Assembly (NCBI RefSeq): GCF_047948215.1 | Contig: NC_134465.1 | Coordinates: forward strand, 49,693,946-49,757,945 | Length of the DNA: 64,000 nucleotides | Reading direction: 5' to 3' | From: Lycorma delicatula | Lineage: Eukaryota; Arthropoda; Insecta; Hemiptera; Fulgoridae | Translations under genes and position numbers: made by a program | Shown here: piece after piece, positions 13,270-24,305 of the stretch | Numbering within the stretch: the first letter of the stretch is position 1 | Layout of the letters: each line of letters opens with the position of its first letter | Notes under the pieces: generated by a model | Database searches by the model: none | What the model was told of the DNA's origin: nothing | Seen by the model: the letters and a program-made list of their open reading frames with translations, nothing else

Positions 13270-14310
13270 ATCGGACTGCCAGAATGGAATGGAATGCAAA
13301 GTTGGCGGGAGTTTATTACTCCCTACTTTATCGCAGAACCTGGACAGAGTCCCTTGCTGCTGGATGATTCTAATCGGGCGTGTTTTTTAAAAGGTTTATT
13401 TTAAATGGCGGGTCTAATTTTTCAAGTTTTGTTTATTATTTAGTATTTTAAGGACGGATTTAATTTAATTGCATTCCAATCCGTTGTTAAACCAGCGTTA
13501 TCGAACCCATTTTATGGGCCGACCGGGGAAGGCTAGGCTTATGAAACCTGTCCTCCCGACGTAATTCCCCTTCAGACCGTCCACTGAAGTCCTTTCGGTG
13601 CCAACGCTTTATAGGCTAGCAGGAATAAGCCACAACGGGGCACCAACTATATGGAGGGAGCAATGCGTCATCTTTTCCGGAGGAGTCGCAATTGCTGATT
13701 TGTGTTTTTTTTTATTGTAAGTTTTAGAGGAAGGGTTATGTAGAAGCTCTTCATCCGCTTCTGTTATTGGCTGCCGCATCTCTGCTGGGCTCTGTTCCGG
13801 ACTCCAGTCCGTGATGTTGAGACGAGTAGTGGGTCTTCCTTCTTCTTCATCTTCTTCTTCTCCCTCTTCTTCTTCCGAAGACCTCTTCATTCTTCTTTGG
13901 CCTGCACTTTCCAAGAATTGGTAGTAACCGAAGTTACATACCGTTAACCTTAAAATTCCCGAGGCCCTGAAGGGCTGAACGGGGGAAAGTGCAGGTTTCT
14001 TCGTTCTTCCGTGCTGTCAGTGGCTGCTGGGCAGGTGACTGCTGGGCTGATGGCTGCTGGGCTCGTTCCCTCTTTCTTCTTTCTTGAAAGGAAAGGTAAT
14101 AGGGAACTTACAAAATGGTGATACCTATTCGCGATCGCGGTTTTGGGGCGGCGATTTCCTTATAAGAAGTAAACAGAAATTATTTACTGCACATAATTAT
14201 TAATCTCCAGACACACGTGTGTCCGGGAAGGGGTTGGGGGGACCGCGTGGCCGCAGTGAAGAAACCATTTGTTTATTGTGGTGGCTGTTGGTATCTGCAA
14301 CAAAAGGAAC
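13270..14310. repeat. Interspersed repeat F, copy 1
   Basis: Matches 40370-41345 over about 1 kb. Shared landmarks are CTGGACA..GTCCCTTGCTGC, CCCCTTCAG.CCGTCC, GGCTAGCAGGAATA, GCTGGGCTCT, and a close GTGTCCGGGAAGGGGTTGG followed by GGCCGCAGT.AAGAA. On the minus strand copy 1 holds an acidic 101-residue frame (13609-13914, Glu-rich start), but copy 2 does not keep it open, so a gene is not claimed. It lies just downstream of the minus-strand Jockey LINE and could be its 3' UTR, but the second copy has no such neighbour. LTR or 3' UTR origin is undecided. Confidence 0.65.
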
Positions 14311-14650
14311 AGAACATACACACGAAAAAAAAAAATTTTACTTTTAATTTTAGGATGGCAGGATTAAGGAAGAAAGGCCGTTTCCCAAGACGGCACGACG
14401 AGTCGTTCCACACCCACGTCTCTCCCGTTTCTAAAACAAGAGAAACAAAAACACACGCGGAAAAAAAAAGTGAGGACCGCGTTTTTGTTTTGACCACGAC
14501 TTACCGTATTTTGATGTCTTGAGACCGTATAACTCGCGAAAACCATTCACTCGCGACCCCGGAAACGTTTCTTACGCGTTATTCCGTTTGTGATGCGATA
14601 TGGAGGCCCCTAAGCCTGGTTTGTCGATTCTCGGCTCCCGCACTGCACCA

Positions 14651-17362
14651 TCACGGTGGTTCGTCCAGGACGGCGTGAGGCCGCTTCCTTACACCTGTCG
14701 GGGTTGGGTCCTCTCGGCAGATGTCCCGAAGATGACTGTGTTCGGACACAGCCGCTCTCCCGAACAGTCTGCGCGCCTGCGCCACCACCACTTCGGACAC
14801 GGATTGCAATCTCGCATCGGATCGGAGAGTGGCGTTCCTGACGAACCACGGAGCTCCAAATATTGTCCGCAACGCAATGTTTTGGACGGCTTCGATCTTC
14901 TTTTGAAGCGAGGAACTCAACAATGCCCCCCATGCCGGGTAAGCGTATGTCAAAATCGGCAGCACGTACAGCCGAAACATGAGTAACTTAGTTGCCAGTG
15001 GGTACGGGCTGGCACTGTTCAGCACTGGGTATAGCGAGGCTCTGGCGGCCTTAGCCCTTCGGGTCGCATAATTTACATGTTCGCCGAAGGTAAGCCGCCT
15101 GTCCAAGACCACCCCCAGGTACTTAACCGTTTTCTCAAAAGGGATTTTCTCCCCTGAGATTTCCAGCTGCCTGGCCGGTTTGCGTGTCTTGTATGTGAAC
15201 ATCACGGCCACCGATTTTTCACCGTTGACCCTGATTCTCCACATATCGAGCCACGGTTCCACTAAGTCCAGTTGCCTTTGGAGCCTCCGGACCGCGTAAT
15301 CCACATTTGCGGATACGTAGAAATATGCCGTGTCGTCTGCATAAAGGGCCGTTTTGACCCCTTCCAACAGTGGCATATCGTTTACGTACAAAGTGTACAG
15401 GAACGGGGAAAGCACTGCTCCTTGGGGAACCCCAGCGGCTATTTCTCTGGTAGAGGAAATCGTTTCCCCTACGCGTACGACAAAACGTCGGTCTAGCAAA
15501 TATGACCGCATCAGTCTGACATAGCGGTACGGAATCGCCGATCGCGCTAGTTTATAAAGCAGCCCGCTATGCCAAACTTTGTCAAAGGCCTTAGCCACAT
15601 CCAGAAAAACGGCTGCAGTCACCGCTTTCCTGTTCAGGCCTCCGACAAGGTCATCTATTATTTTTACTAGTTGGAGGGTCGTTGAGTGACCCTTCCTGAA
15701 CCCAAATTGCTCCGGCCGCACTTCTCCCTCCATGTATCGCCTCAGTTTTTCGAGGAAAATTCTCTCGAACAACTTAGACAATACCGGTAACAGGGAGATT
15801 AGCCTATAATTCCGTGGGAAAAGTAAACTTTTCCCCGGTTTGGGTAAACATACGACTTTGGCCGTTTTCCAACAATTCGGGAAATATCCAACGTACAGAA
15901 TGGACGTGAATATCACCGAAATTGTTGTAATCACGGAGGCCGGTATGTTCCGGAATGCACGGGCGCTGATCCCGTCGACACCCGGGGCCTTGTGGCTTTA
16001 ATGGCTGCAGAAACTTCCGCTTCAGTGACTTGGTCAATCACTAGAGGGGCGTCCTCCACCTGTGAGAAATAATCTACAAGAAAGGACTCCACCTCGGTTG
16101 TGTGCTCGTCGTTCGGGGCGGAAGGGGGGTTTGGAGTAAATTGCTCCTCCAAGGCGTCGGCGAAAACCTCGGCCCTCTCCGCCTCCGTATATGCAAGAAA
16201 ACCTCGCTGCCCCACAACCGGATGGCGAGGCTTCTTCCCTTCTCGCAGTTTCCTGTTCAACCCGAACACCGAGGACATGTCGTCAGAGATCGAGGCGAGG
16301 TATTCTTTCCACGAATCCTTTCGATGGCTTGTCAGCAGTTGTTTCACCCTGTACGTTTGATTATAAAAGGCCCGTTTATCAGCGGGGGACAGGGTGATTC
16401 GATATCTCCTCCTCAGTCGTCGTTTCTCCGCTATGGCGTCGGAGATATGAGGAGGGAGGTCGTTTCGAACAACCGCTCGAGTTTTGACCGATGAACTGCC
16501 TGCCAGGGCCTCGGTCATTGACGATGTGACACGCCCGACAGTGTCGTCGATTTCCTCCGGGTTGTTCAGGAGCTCAGGATTTACCGGCCTGTATTCCCGT
16601 TGGGAGGGTCTCGTAGAACCTTTTCCAGTTAACCGACCTTCGGGGTATAGGTGGGGGATCTCGGCCACCCCTGCCTGTCCTAGTTCCAACAGGACAGGGG
16701 AATGGTCCGAGCTGAGGTCTTCTATCGTTTCAATCATGAACGGGAGGGTAACCCCCCTTCATGACTGCGATATCCAGCACGTCAGGCCTCGCTCTGCCTG
16801 TTCGATGCACGTACGTGGGCACCTCAGGGCCTATCGGCGACCTCACGACCAATCGGCGGGCTCTCGCCTTTCGTACAGCAATCTGCCATTCGCGCTTATC
16901 AGATTGCTGTTCCATGAGACGTGTTTGGCATTGAGGTCGCCCATGAGCCCCACGTGTTGTGGTCATGGGCCCATCCCAATTTTCCAGCACGGCATCCAGA
17001 TCTGCGCCGGTTACCGCATCCTTCGGCTTGCTATAAGCCGAAACCAGCTGATACACCGTGCCTAGATGCTCCACATGCACACACGTTTGTTCCATCACGT
17101 TTGTATGAAGAACAACGCGCGTATGCATGTGGCGTCTATGGACTAATACCGCGGTTCCACCGGCGGAGTTGTGTCCGGGTCGTACTGGCCTATCCGTCCT
17201 ATATGTGAAATAGTTCCGAAGGGTCTTGTTTAGGTTCAAGCGCGTCTCAGACAACAGTATTACGTCTACCAGTAGATCCTCGGCCAGACGGCATAGTTCC
17301 TCCGTCCGGCCTACTACTGAGTTGGCGTTCCACTGCAAGAGTCTGAGGGTGGGCCTAACCAT
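14651..17362 (-). pseudogene. LINE ORF2, endonuclease and reverse transcriptase (frameshifted)
   Basis: The protein nicks target DNA and reverse-transcribes the element RNA at the nick. From the start (residue 1 at 17362) the AP-like endonuclease shows LLQWNANSVV, ILLSETRLN and VSAYSKP. The GDLNAKH motif lies in another frame near 16935-16945, so two compensating indels surround it. After a further shift near 16737 comes SDHSPVLLEL, then the linker, and after one more shift near 15990 the RT. RT motifs are PGVDGI (out of frame), FLDVAKAFDKVWH, PQGAVLSPFLYTLYVND and LYADDTAYF, with the YADD codons at 15332-15343, then a Jockey-type C-terminal part ending at 14651. The catalytic YADD is intact. 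The single longest open segment is 427 codons. No RNase H domain follows. Confidence 0.9.
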
Positions 17363-18670
17363 ACCTAGACAGTACAGCCATGAGGCACTCTATTAAGGAC
17401 TGAATACAGTCCTTCAGAGATTTTGCCTGGAGCAGGCGTGGCAAAACCATCATAATATCTGGCAGGACATCCCTCACTGTCATTTGTGACAGGAAATCCA
17501 TGCCAGTACTCTCCAACGGGGTGGCCGGTTTCGATTTGCCGCTGGAGGCGCCTTTTGATGCGGCCGCCCTTTTGGTGGGGCGCGGGGCCACAGGGGCCGC
17601 GGTTGTTTTTAACAGCCTGCTTGGCCTTCCCAGCCGGAGCAGGCTTTGGCGCAACCTTTTGTTTTACCACCTTTTTGGTGGTTGCCGCCGGTTTTGGCTT
17701 GGCGGGTGTTGGGGAGGGTACCTCCCCTTTTTTCACCACCGCCTTAGCCACAGGTGCTGGCACCTCCGGTTTAGGGACTGCTTTCCCCCCACCGGCAACG
17801 CGGGCCCAGCTGTGGCCGTCAACAGTCGCGGGCTTTTTAATTCCCTTGACCTTGTTAATCTGCTCCTTATAATAGGGGCAGCCCCTGTAATTAGCCGGAT
17901 GCGGCCCCTTACAGTTGACGCATGAGGCTGGTTCCTCACGCGGCTTGACACAAGTGGTAGTGTCGTGGTCCCCACCACACTTAACACATTGCTGGGCCCT
18001 CTGGCAATAATTGGAGGAGTGCCCAAATTTCTGGCATCTGTGGCGGCCCCCCTCGTGACACAAAAGCAGTCACTGTGACCTTACAGTAAAAAATACTGCT
18101 AAGGTCGTAAATGGTACGCGCCATAGGGGTCCTCTTAAGGGCCACTAGGCAGGTCGGGGTTTCCCGACCATCCCTTGTGAGGAGCTTCTTAACCGAAGTC
18201 ACCTCAAAGCCAAGGGAGGTCAGTTCCTCCCTTACTTCCTCCGGGGTAGCCCCATAGGGGATCCCCCGTATAACTACCTTCAGCTCCCTGTCCTTCGGGA
18301 GCTGAAAGGAGTGGAAAGCGACTCCCTTCGAATGCAGAAAACTCTGCACCGCCCGGTAGTCTGCCTCGCTGCCCAGCTGCAGCCTTATCGAGAGCCCGGT
18401 GCTTTTTGCCACCAGGCGCCCCCCAATCCTCGACTTAATATCCCGCGCTAATGCTGGCCACTCTTTTGGGCAGTCCAGCATTATCGGCGGGATTTTCTCC
18501 CGCCTGACGGTAGCAGGCTGCGATGGGCCAGCATCATCAGCCTGCGGGGCGACGGCTGCTGCAGCTTTGCTGCAGCCCGCTACGGGCTCCGTCTCCATAG
18601 GAGGAACGGAGTCCCGACGTTTCTGGCGCTTCCTAGCGCCTGCCCCGCTTTCCTCTCCACCGTCAGACAA
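17355..18670 (-). pseudogene. LINE ORF1, gag-like RNA-binding protein (frameshifted)
   Basis: In Jockey-type elements this protein coats the element RNA in the cytoplasm and nucleus. The first reading segment (18670 to ~18060) starts MSDGGEESGAG and has a Ser/Ala-rich N-terminus with a basic KRQKRR patch. A PRE_C2HC-like domain follows at about residues 105-175 (LKVVIRGIPYGATPEEVREE). A shift near 18055 leads into three CCHC zinc knuckles (CQKFGHSSNYC; CVKCGGDHDTTTC; CVNCKGPHPANYRGC) and a Lys/Pro/Ala-rich linker. A second shift near 17610 leads into the C-terminal helix-rich segment that ends SRYG. Its stop overlaps the ORF2 start as ATGGTTAG, which suggests reinitiation of translation in the parent element. 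Two indels kill this copy. Confidence 0.85.
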
Positions 18671-19159
18671 TTCCGGGAAGGGAGAACGGGGTGGGGGAGG
18701 CCTTATTAAAATTAGAACTTAAATTAGCACTTCTTATAAACTACACTTCCTGTAATAAAATACACAAAAGATAAAATTGGAAAGTTAGTCTTTCCTTTAT
18801 ATGACTTAACAATAGACCTATACAAAATTTATATACGCTATTAAAAATGCATTACTAACGACTTAGAAAAGTTAAATTTACATAATACAAAAATTAATAA
18901 AAATAAAAATCTATTATAGTCTTAGCTGTACGAAGACAAAGGCCTGCTATACAGGCAGGTACGGCCCGGCGGGTGTTCTAACAGCACTCCTCTACATGGT
19001 CAGCAGGTAGCCAGTTGATCCACGTATAAAGTACTGCAGAATCCGGTCCTAGTAGCACTGCGCAGAGACACACTATAAATCACAACCTTCCACTACAAAA
19101 GCCAAGGTTGGAATCTCCTGCCAGAATGAAGTGAGGAGCTTGCTTATATCCTATCTATG
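18671..19159 (-). other. Probable LINE 5' leader
   Basis: Sequence immediately upstream (minus strand) of ORF1, moderately GC-rich at 18935-19150 and AT-rich between. A pyrimidine stretch ending TTTTATTACAG occurs near 18750 (minus reading). Whether this is element 5' UTR or flanking DNA cannot be told without a second copy. Confidence 0.35.
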
Positions 19160-19212
19160 GAGCCGCTGAATCGTCAGGAGGCGAGTGCATCCGAAAGGAG
19201 CCGAGTGAACTA

Positions 19213-19422
19213 TATCCCAACCTCGTAGGGGGAAAACACCCACCTTGTGACGCTCCGGTCGCCACATCCCCCCCACATTCCTAGCTCTTTCGTCCTTTAA
19301 CTTTTTACATCTCGTATTAATAAACCAGGCCTCATTGGGATTCCACCGATGTAAATGCCTCGGTAGACATTAACATTGGGGATTTTTAAACTCAGCTTTT
19401 GCCTTCGCTGTAGGCCTCGTCC
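19213..19422 (-). mobile_element. R1-like LINE, truncated 3' end, copy a
   Basis: The minus strand matches the 3' untranslated tail attached to the ORF at 32640-33793: CACCGATGTAAATGCC, a GTCGCCACA.CCCCC block, and CACCTTGTGACG near the very end. Both edges carry the array motif AGCCGAGTGAACT, consistent with a target-site duplication of about 13 bp. The 3' end has no poly(A). Confidence 0.7.
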
Positions 19423-19440
19423 GGAAGCCGAGTGAACTCT

Positions 19441-19698
19441 CTATCCCCCCCCCCCGCCCCGAGGGGAGAAGATCCTGCCTCGTAGCATATCTGGTCGCTA
19501 CACCACCCCCTTCGTTCCTTACCAGTTATGATTTAATCGGAGGTCATCTTCTTGCCCTCAAACTGATTACGATTACATTCCACAGTGCTCAGTCCGGCCT
19601 CGTGAGATGCCACCGATGTAGGTGCCCCGAGGAACATCTACATCAGTAATTTCGTCCCAGTAAATTTTGCCTTCAAAGAAGACATCAGACACCTAATA
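19441..19698 (-). mobile_element. R1-like LINE, truncated 3' end, copy b
   Basis: A second 5'-truncated tail of the same type, closest to the 44073-44503 insertion (GGTCGCTACACCACCCCC, GAGATGCCACCGATG, GAGGAACATCTACATC). It abuts copy a across one minisatellite unit, so two independent insertions hit neighbouring units. A C-run (19446-19456) has expanded near its 3' end. Confidence 0.7.
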
Positions 19699-19713
19699 TT
19701 ACCATGTAGCCCT

Positions 19714-19991
19714 CTCTTTTCCTGTTTAGCCTCCGGTAACTACCGTTTAGATAATACTTCAGAGGATGTATGAGTGTAAATGAAGTGTAGTCTTGTACAT
19801 TCTCAGTTCGACCATTCCTGAGATGTGTGGTTAATTGAAACCCAACCACCAAAGAACACCGGTATCCACGATCTAGTATTCAAATCCGTGTAAAAATAAC
19901 TGGCTTTACTAGGACTTGAACGCTGGAACTCTCGACTTTCCAAATCAGCTGATTTGGGAAGACGCGTTAACCATTAGACCAACCCGATGGG
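19714..19991 (-). mobile_element. SINE-A, full length
   Basis: tRNA-derived SINE. Its head begins CCCATCGGGTTGGTCTAATGG (minus reading, in two overlapping parts: A-box TGGTCTA.TGG, B-box CGTTCAAGTCC), with the palindrome AAATCAGCTGATTT between the boxes. The tail ends in ACCGGAGGCTAAACAGG. It is flanked by perfect copies of TTACCATGTAGCCCT (19699-19713 and 19992-20006), so it is an intact, fairly recent insertion. Confidence 0.9.
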
Positions 19992-20439
19992 TTACCATGT
20001 AGCCCTAAGGAAAGCCGAGAGAACTGTCAGAAGCTGTGTTAATTATACGGAGCTGCTGAATTGTCAGCAGCCGAGTGATGCCGACAGAAGCCGAGTGCAT
20101 CCGAAAGGAGCCGTGTGAACTGTAAAGAGCCGAGTGAATTCGACCGAAGCCGAATATTTTTAAATTTTAGAGTCTAAACTTAAATGAAAATTAATGTAAA
20201 TAACACGAGTGAAAACGAAATCATTACATAAGTAAATAAAAAATAACAAAGTAATGTATTTACACACATGTTTTATTTTGAACAGGGCATTTCAAACGGT
20301 TTTGTTTACAACGCGTATTAAGTTTCACATGAGCACCTTTTGTAGAGCGTAGAACGTCTAAACGTTATTCAATTTCACGCCACACATTACAAGAATATCT
20401 GGAGTTATTCCATTAGTTATACCTTCAATTTTTTTTTAA

Positions 20440-21130
20440 TGTTCACAACCTTAGTTGGGCACACCGTCTTTGACAAATCCCTAAAGAAAGAAATCGAGTA
20501 GCGTAATATCAGCCGATCGAAGTGGCCAGGGAACTGGTTCATAACGGCCGATCTAACGTTTAGGATATCTCATCATGTTTTTCATTTCCCTAACATATAA
20601 ACTACAGTAAGATGGTGCACCATCTTATTGGAAATACACGTTGGTTTGCCGATATTCAATTTAGGATACTGCATACTCTGTAACATGTCTAAATAATTAG
20701 CACTAATTACCGTTGGCTCGGGGAAAAAGAACAGTCCGATAACTTCATAAGCAGTCAAAGCACACCAAATATTAAATTTTTGGGCAATTACGTTGTGTTT
20801 GTCGAACGGTATAAGGGTTCTCGCTACCCCAAGTCCGACAATTTTGACGGTTAACGTGACCAGTAGTAACATGGGAAGGTAGCTTCGTCAGAGAAGATTA
20901 CTTTTTCTAATCACGCATTATCTTCGTTCACTTTGTCAAGAATGTCCCCGGCAGAATTGTATCGGCGTGATTTGTATTCACCTTCGATTTCATGCATGAA
21001 TTTTAGGCGCTTATGTTAAAACTTCACAATTGTCGACTGCGATATTCCCAGTTCTAAACTCCACGACGAGTCGATTTACCCGTGCTTCTCAGAAAAGTTT
21101 CTCTTACTTGATCCACGACTTCCTCGTTTA
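20440..21130 (-). pseudogene. DDE transposase relic (mariner/IS630-like superfamily)
   Basis: A minus-strand frame reads KFNIWCALTAYEVIGLFFFPEP, with the core block NIWCALTAYEVIGLFFF, then NYLDMLQ and, after shifts, an FQ.DGAP block and PWPLRSADITLLDFFL.GFVKD. These are the DDE-core landmarks of a transposase type that is widespread in insects (compare 46897-47929). Numerous stops and shifts. No terminal repeats were found. Confidence 0.7.
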
Positions 21131-21395
21131 TAGATATATTTCAAGGAGGAAAAAAGGAGAATGAAGGGAGGAGAAAAGAGAGGTCTACGAGAACCTTTTT
21201 TGTGTATTACACTTCCTGTATCCTTAAACTGATATATCAACGTTTAATAGCCTATTAGGAGGGTCACGGCCGTATTCTGAATGAAAATATCTATAAACAG
21301 TAATAACAGATTCGCTTTCATTAAACTATAATATACGCAATTTGATTTTCTTCCATGGCAGCCATTGGCCATTGCTACACTGTCGACCCACCTGT

Positions 21396-21460
21396 CATTA
21401 TATTGCGCCGGAGTGTTCATTAAGTGTACCGGAGTGTTCATTATATTGCGCCGGAGTGTT
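21396..21460 (+). repeat. 22-bp minisatellite, three units
   Basis: Units CATTATATTGCGCCGGAGTG plus TT, a 21-bp variant with AAGTGTACC, then the first type again, head to tail. No function is evident. Confidence 0.85.
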
Positions 21461-21545
21461 AGTAACTCTAATACCTACACTAATGCTGGAAAAAATCAAC
21501 GCGCTACATTGCTTTGCGTTGAATAATTTAGGTTCGCGTGCGCGC

Positions 21546-21548
<3 letters not shown>

Positions 21549-21608
<60 letters not shown>
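21549..21608 (+). repeat. (GT)n microsatellite
   Basis: About 30 uninterrupted GT units. The frames crossing it on both strands are repeat artefacts. Confidence 0.95.
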
Positions 21609-21611
<3 letters not shown>

Positions 21612-22795
21612 ACAATCGCAGCAAAATCTTTACCCATCTCGAAAAATCTTTAATATATATATATATATAAATACATATATGTAGTAGTGGAGATTAGCAG
21701 ATTGAAGCACAAACTTTAATGAGTTGAATTAATGAACTGTTAACTGTGAGTCTATCACTGTGTGAGATGGGTTTGGACTGAATGATTCAAATAAATAATA
21801 TTACAAAAGTAATAGAATTAAATTTACGTTAAATAAAATAATATTAAATTTTAAAAAAATCTGATGTGGACACTACATCACTTTCTTCTACGCCTATTAT
21901 TACATATACACTTTTTTGTTTTGAAATGGGAATTACATAACATTTTATTTCATTAATAACTTTTTCACTTTTTCTTTTTTATCGTAAAAATTTTTTTACA
22001 GTCGTAAGTTAACAATTATTAATAAATCAATATATTTAAATTAAAAAAAAAAAGAAGGGAGATGAAGTCTGATTCGAACCGTTGTGCCCTTGTAAGATCA
22101 AAATATTTCATTAATTAAAATTTCATTCGTCTATAACTCTGGAACCAGTGAAAATAAGTACCATTCATGATATATCGTTGAAAAGCTCTCAATGAGGGAT
22201 TATTACTGAAGTTAAGTAAAAGTCCAAAATCAAAATTCTTTGGATTTTGGGATTTTTTGGACATTGCGGTTCAGTACATTGCAATCAAAAGGGGAAGTCC
22301 ACAACTAGATGTTACAACAGTCCAAAATCCAAAATTTCAACATCCTAAGGGTAATCGTTTTTGAGTTATGTGAGATACATACGTACATACGTCACTACGA
22401 AATTAGTCAATATAGATTTAAGGATGCTCAAAATATATATTCCTTTGAAATCTGAAAACCGAAATTTTTCGCGATCACAATACTTCCTTTACTTCGTACA
22501 AGGAAGTAAAAATTTCTGTTTAACAATAATAAGCTTACCGGGGAGACTGCGTGTGAGGCTAGAGTGGTGAGGTATGCGACCACCTCGTGGGAGGTTTGGC
22601 TAGTCATCACCATCAATCAAACTGAATGTCCCTGGTGCGCTGTTTTGGGAAGTGCAATGGGGATGATCTTATAATATATCTGCAAACAATCGTCCGATTT
22701 TCAAAATTCAAATGTGGTATTTGTTAGATGGTTGATGGCTAAGTTTTGCATGTAACAAGTGTAGTGTCGATTTAACTGATCATGGTTATTTGGAA

Positions 22796-22798
<3 letters not shown>
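21609..22798 (+). mobile_element. Helitron family E, copy 2, interrupted by H element
   Basis: Sequence outside 21860-22512 follows 8800-9340 closely: CATCTCGAAAAATCTT, GAATTGAATTAATGAACTGT, GTATGCGA.CACCTCGTGG, and CAAACAATCGTCCGATTTTC. The left end is lost in the (GT)n tract, and the right end runs into (TA)n near 22800. No CTAG terminus was found, so it is truncated at both ends. Confidence 0.7.
21860..22512 (+). mobile_element. H element, copy 2
   Basis: Starts TCTGATGTGG after an A-run, and ends with the hairpin ACTTCCTT-loop-AAGGAAGT followed by AAAAA. It is the short form with only the reverse-oriented tRNA-like B-box module (ATTCGAACCG near 22073). The copy-1 Helitron has the uninterrupted target (A-run then TGTCTG at 9068-9081), so both insertion edges are defined to within the A-run and no other target duplication is visible. 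Confidence 0.85.
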
Positions 22799-22799
<1 letters not shown>

Positions 22800-22832
<33 letters not shown>

Positions 22833-22991
22833 GTTTTTTATCGCATCACACGAGAACCAACCTACCGATTACTTTCAAATTTTCAGGATACATTCGTATT
22901 ATCCCAGGAAAGATTTTAAGCCACTGACCACGGTCCTAGCTCCTTTGAAGTTTAAGATATTAAAAACATTCATTATTACTTTTCCCCCAAG

Positions 22992-23027
<36 letters not shown>
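22800..23027 (+). repeat. (TA)n and (GT)n microsatellites with Helitron-like spacer
   Basis: (TA)n at 22800-22829 and (GT)n at 22995-23027. The spacer, with GAGAACCAACCTACCGATTA, has the wording of Helitron interiors, so both arrays probably arose within old Helitron sequence. Confidence 0.7.
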
Positions 23028-23029
<2 letters not shown>

Positions 23030-23524
23030 CACAGTCAGGTCTATTCTAGTCTATCACAAATCACTTTTCTAATGTAGTTTAAAAATATGATTATTTTTAA
23101 CCCCTGATAATCAACAAACCATAATAAATTTATATTTCAATAGTAATTTAAAAAAAAAAAGTTAGTAATTAATTACAGACTACGTTATACTTATTAACTT
23201 AGCGTAACAGAATTCCGTTTTGAATGAATTATCACGCTATTTTAACTTACAACAAAACAATAAAGTTAAATATTTTTTTGTTTATCCCTTTCACTATGAC
23301 GTTACCCCGTTCATCTAAGTTAATATTGATCAAAGTTGTATAGTTCAAACGGTTTCGTGCATTATATTATCATAAAAGAAACATGCAATATAAACTTACA
23401 AAATTCATTACCCGTTTTATAAAAGATGTACAAAGTTATTTTCTTGCATCAATGTAATACGAAGTGGTATATAATAAGAATTACGAATCAAAAAAGCTTA
23501 TTTTTTTTATTTATTTTTTTTTAC

Positions 23525-24305
23525 TTTTCCGTCTTGATAGCGCTACAACTCTACAATGGAAAGTATTGAAACCGGTCCAATTTGGGCATATGCGGTTTTC
23601 ACCATATCTGGACGTTTTAACACTTAAGGAACCCAAAACTTAAATTTTCCGGATTTTCATGTTCGTATATACGTTCGCGTTTGGTGTTGGCCTCTAAATC
23701 ACCTTATACCTCAAGAACTATTAAACCGATTTCGACCAAACTCGATCAGATTATTTCTATATATTGATGCCATTAAATTTTCAACTATAGAGCAAGGTCA
23801 CCATCAAAATTTCTTCTAATTATTTATACTTTTCTTAGGCGTATTAGTTAACAATAAAAAATAACAATATCTGAAAAAACAAATTTTGCAAAATCGAGAA
23901 AATGCTCTAAAATACTATGTTGTGACGTCAAAGGTGAGCAGTAGAATTAAATAAACGAATAACATTTAAAGTGTAAAAAAAGTAACTCGATTTGGCTGTG
24001 TTTCGAACTCGATCGCCCGGTCGATTCGGTACCTGATGCGTTAAGCCTCACGGCTACACCAGTTTGTCGAACGTACAAGCGAAATCTGTTCTATATAAAT
24101 TGTGAAATTACATTAGTGTAGTTATTTCCGAACGTCGCCGCTAGTACCGCCACACCCGCGCGAATTAAATACGGTATGCGCGCGCGCTTTAGTTAGTCAT
24201 TGAATTAAAAAAACGAAAAAATATTATATTTAAATAAAATGATAAATATTTTTAATTAAGTTGTGTGTCTAAGCATCAGAAACAATTCATAGTTGTAGTA
24301 CTTTT
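23525..24305 (-). repeat. Interspersed repeat family D, copy 2
   Basis: Reverse-oriented counterpart of 181-1003 over nearly its whole length. It includes the tRNA-like core (GAGTTCGAAACACAGCC on the minus strand) and the GC-rich segment with GTACTAGCGGCG. Non-coding. Confidence 0.75.

Larger units (their letters stand above)
14651..18670 (-). mobile_element. Jockey-type non-LTR retrotransposon, near full length, decayed
   Basis: A two-ORF LINE on the minus strand, distinctly GC-richer than its flanks. ORF1 is gag-like (PRE_C2HC and zinc knuckles), ORF2 has endonuclease and reverse transcriptase, and there is no RNase H. This architecture and the RT C-terminal part (LRTIFGAPWFVRNATLRSD) are typical of the Jockey superfamily. 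Both ORFs have several frameshifts but few stops, so it is a fairly young dead copy. I see no target duplication; the 3' boundary below 14651 is uncertain. Confidence 0.85.
19160..20155. repeat. Degenerate GCCGAGTG minisatellite, split by insertions
   Basis: Two blocks (19160-19212 and 20010-20155) are built from units like GGAGCCGAGTGAACT, GCATCCGAAAGGAGCC and GCTGAATTGTCAGCAGCC. A short remnant lies at 19423-19440. Between the blocks sit two LINE 3' ends and a SINE, so an originally continuous array has been split. Function unknown. Confidence 0.65.

Noticed and set aside
13609..13914. Glu-rich 101-residue minus-strand gene in repeat F
   Set aside because: The second copy of the repeat does not keep the frame open, and the composition reflects TTC/CTT runs.
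14600..14986. Plus-strand frame of 128 codons
   Set aside because: Antisense shadow of the ORF2 C-terminal part of the Jockey element.
16484..17065. Long plus-strand open frame of 193 codons over the LINE endonuclease
   Set aside because: It is antisense to recognised endonuclease motifs in a GC-rich element and has no domain of its own.
19160..20155. CRISPR-like array of GCCGAGTG units
   Set aside because: Units are irregular in length and order, with no spacers of constant size and no cas genes; the setting is eukaryotic.
21342..21653. Cys-Val and Thr-His repeat frames
   Set aside because: Translation of the (GT)n microsatellite.
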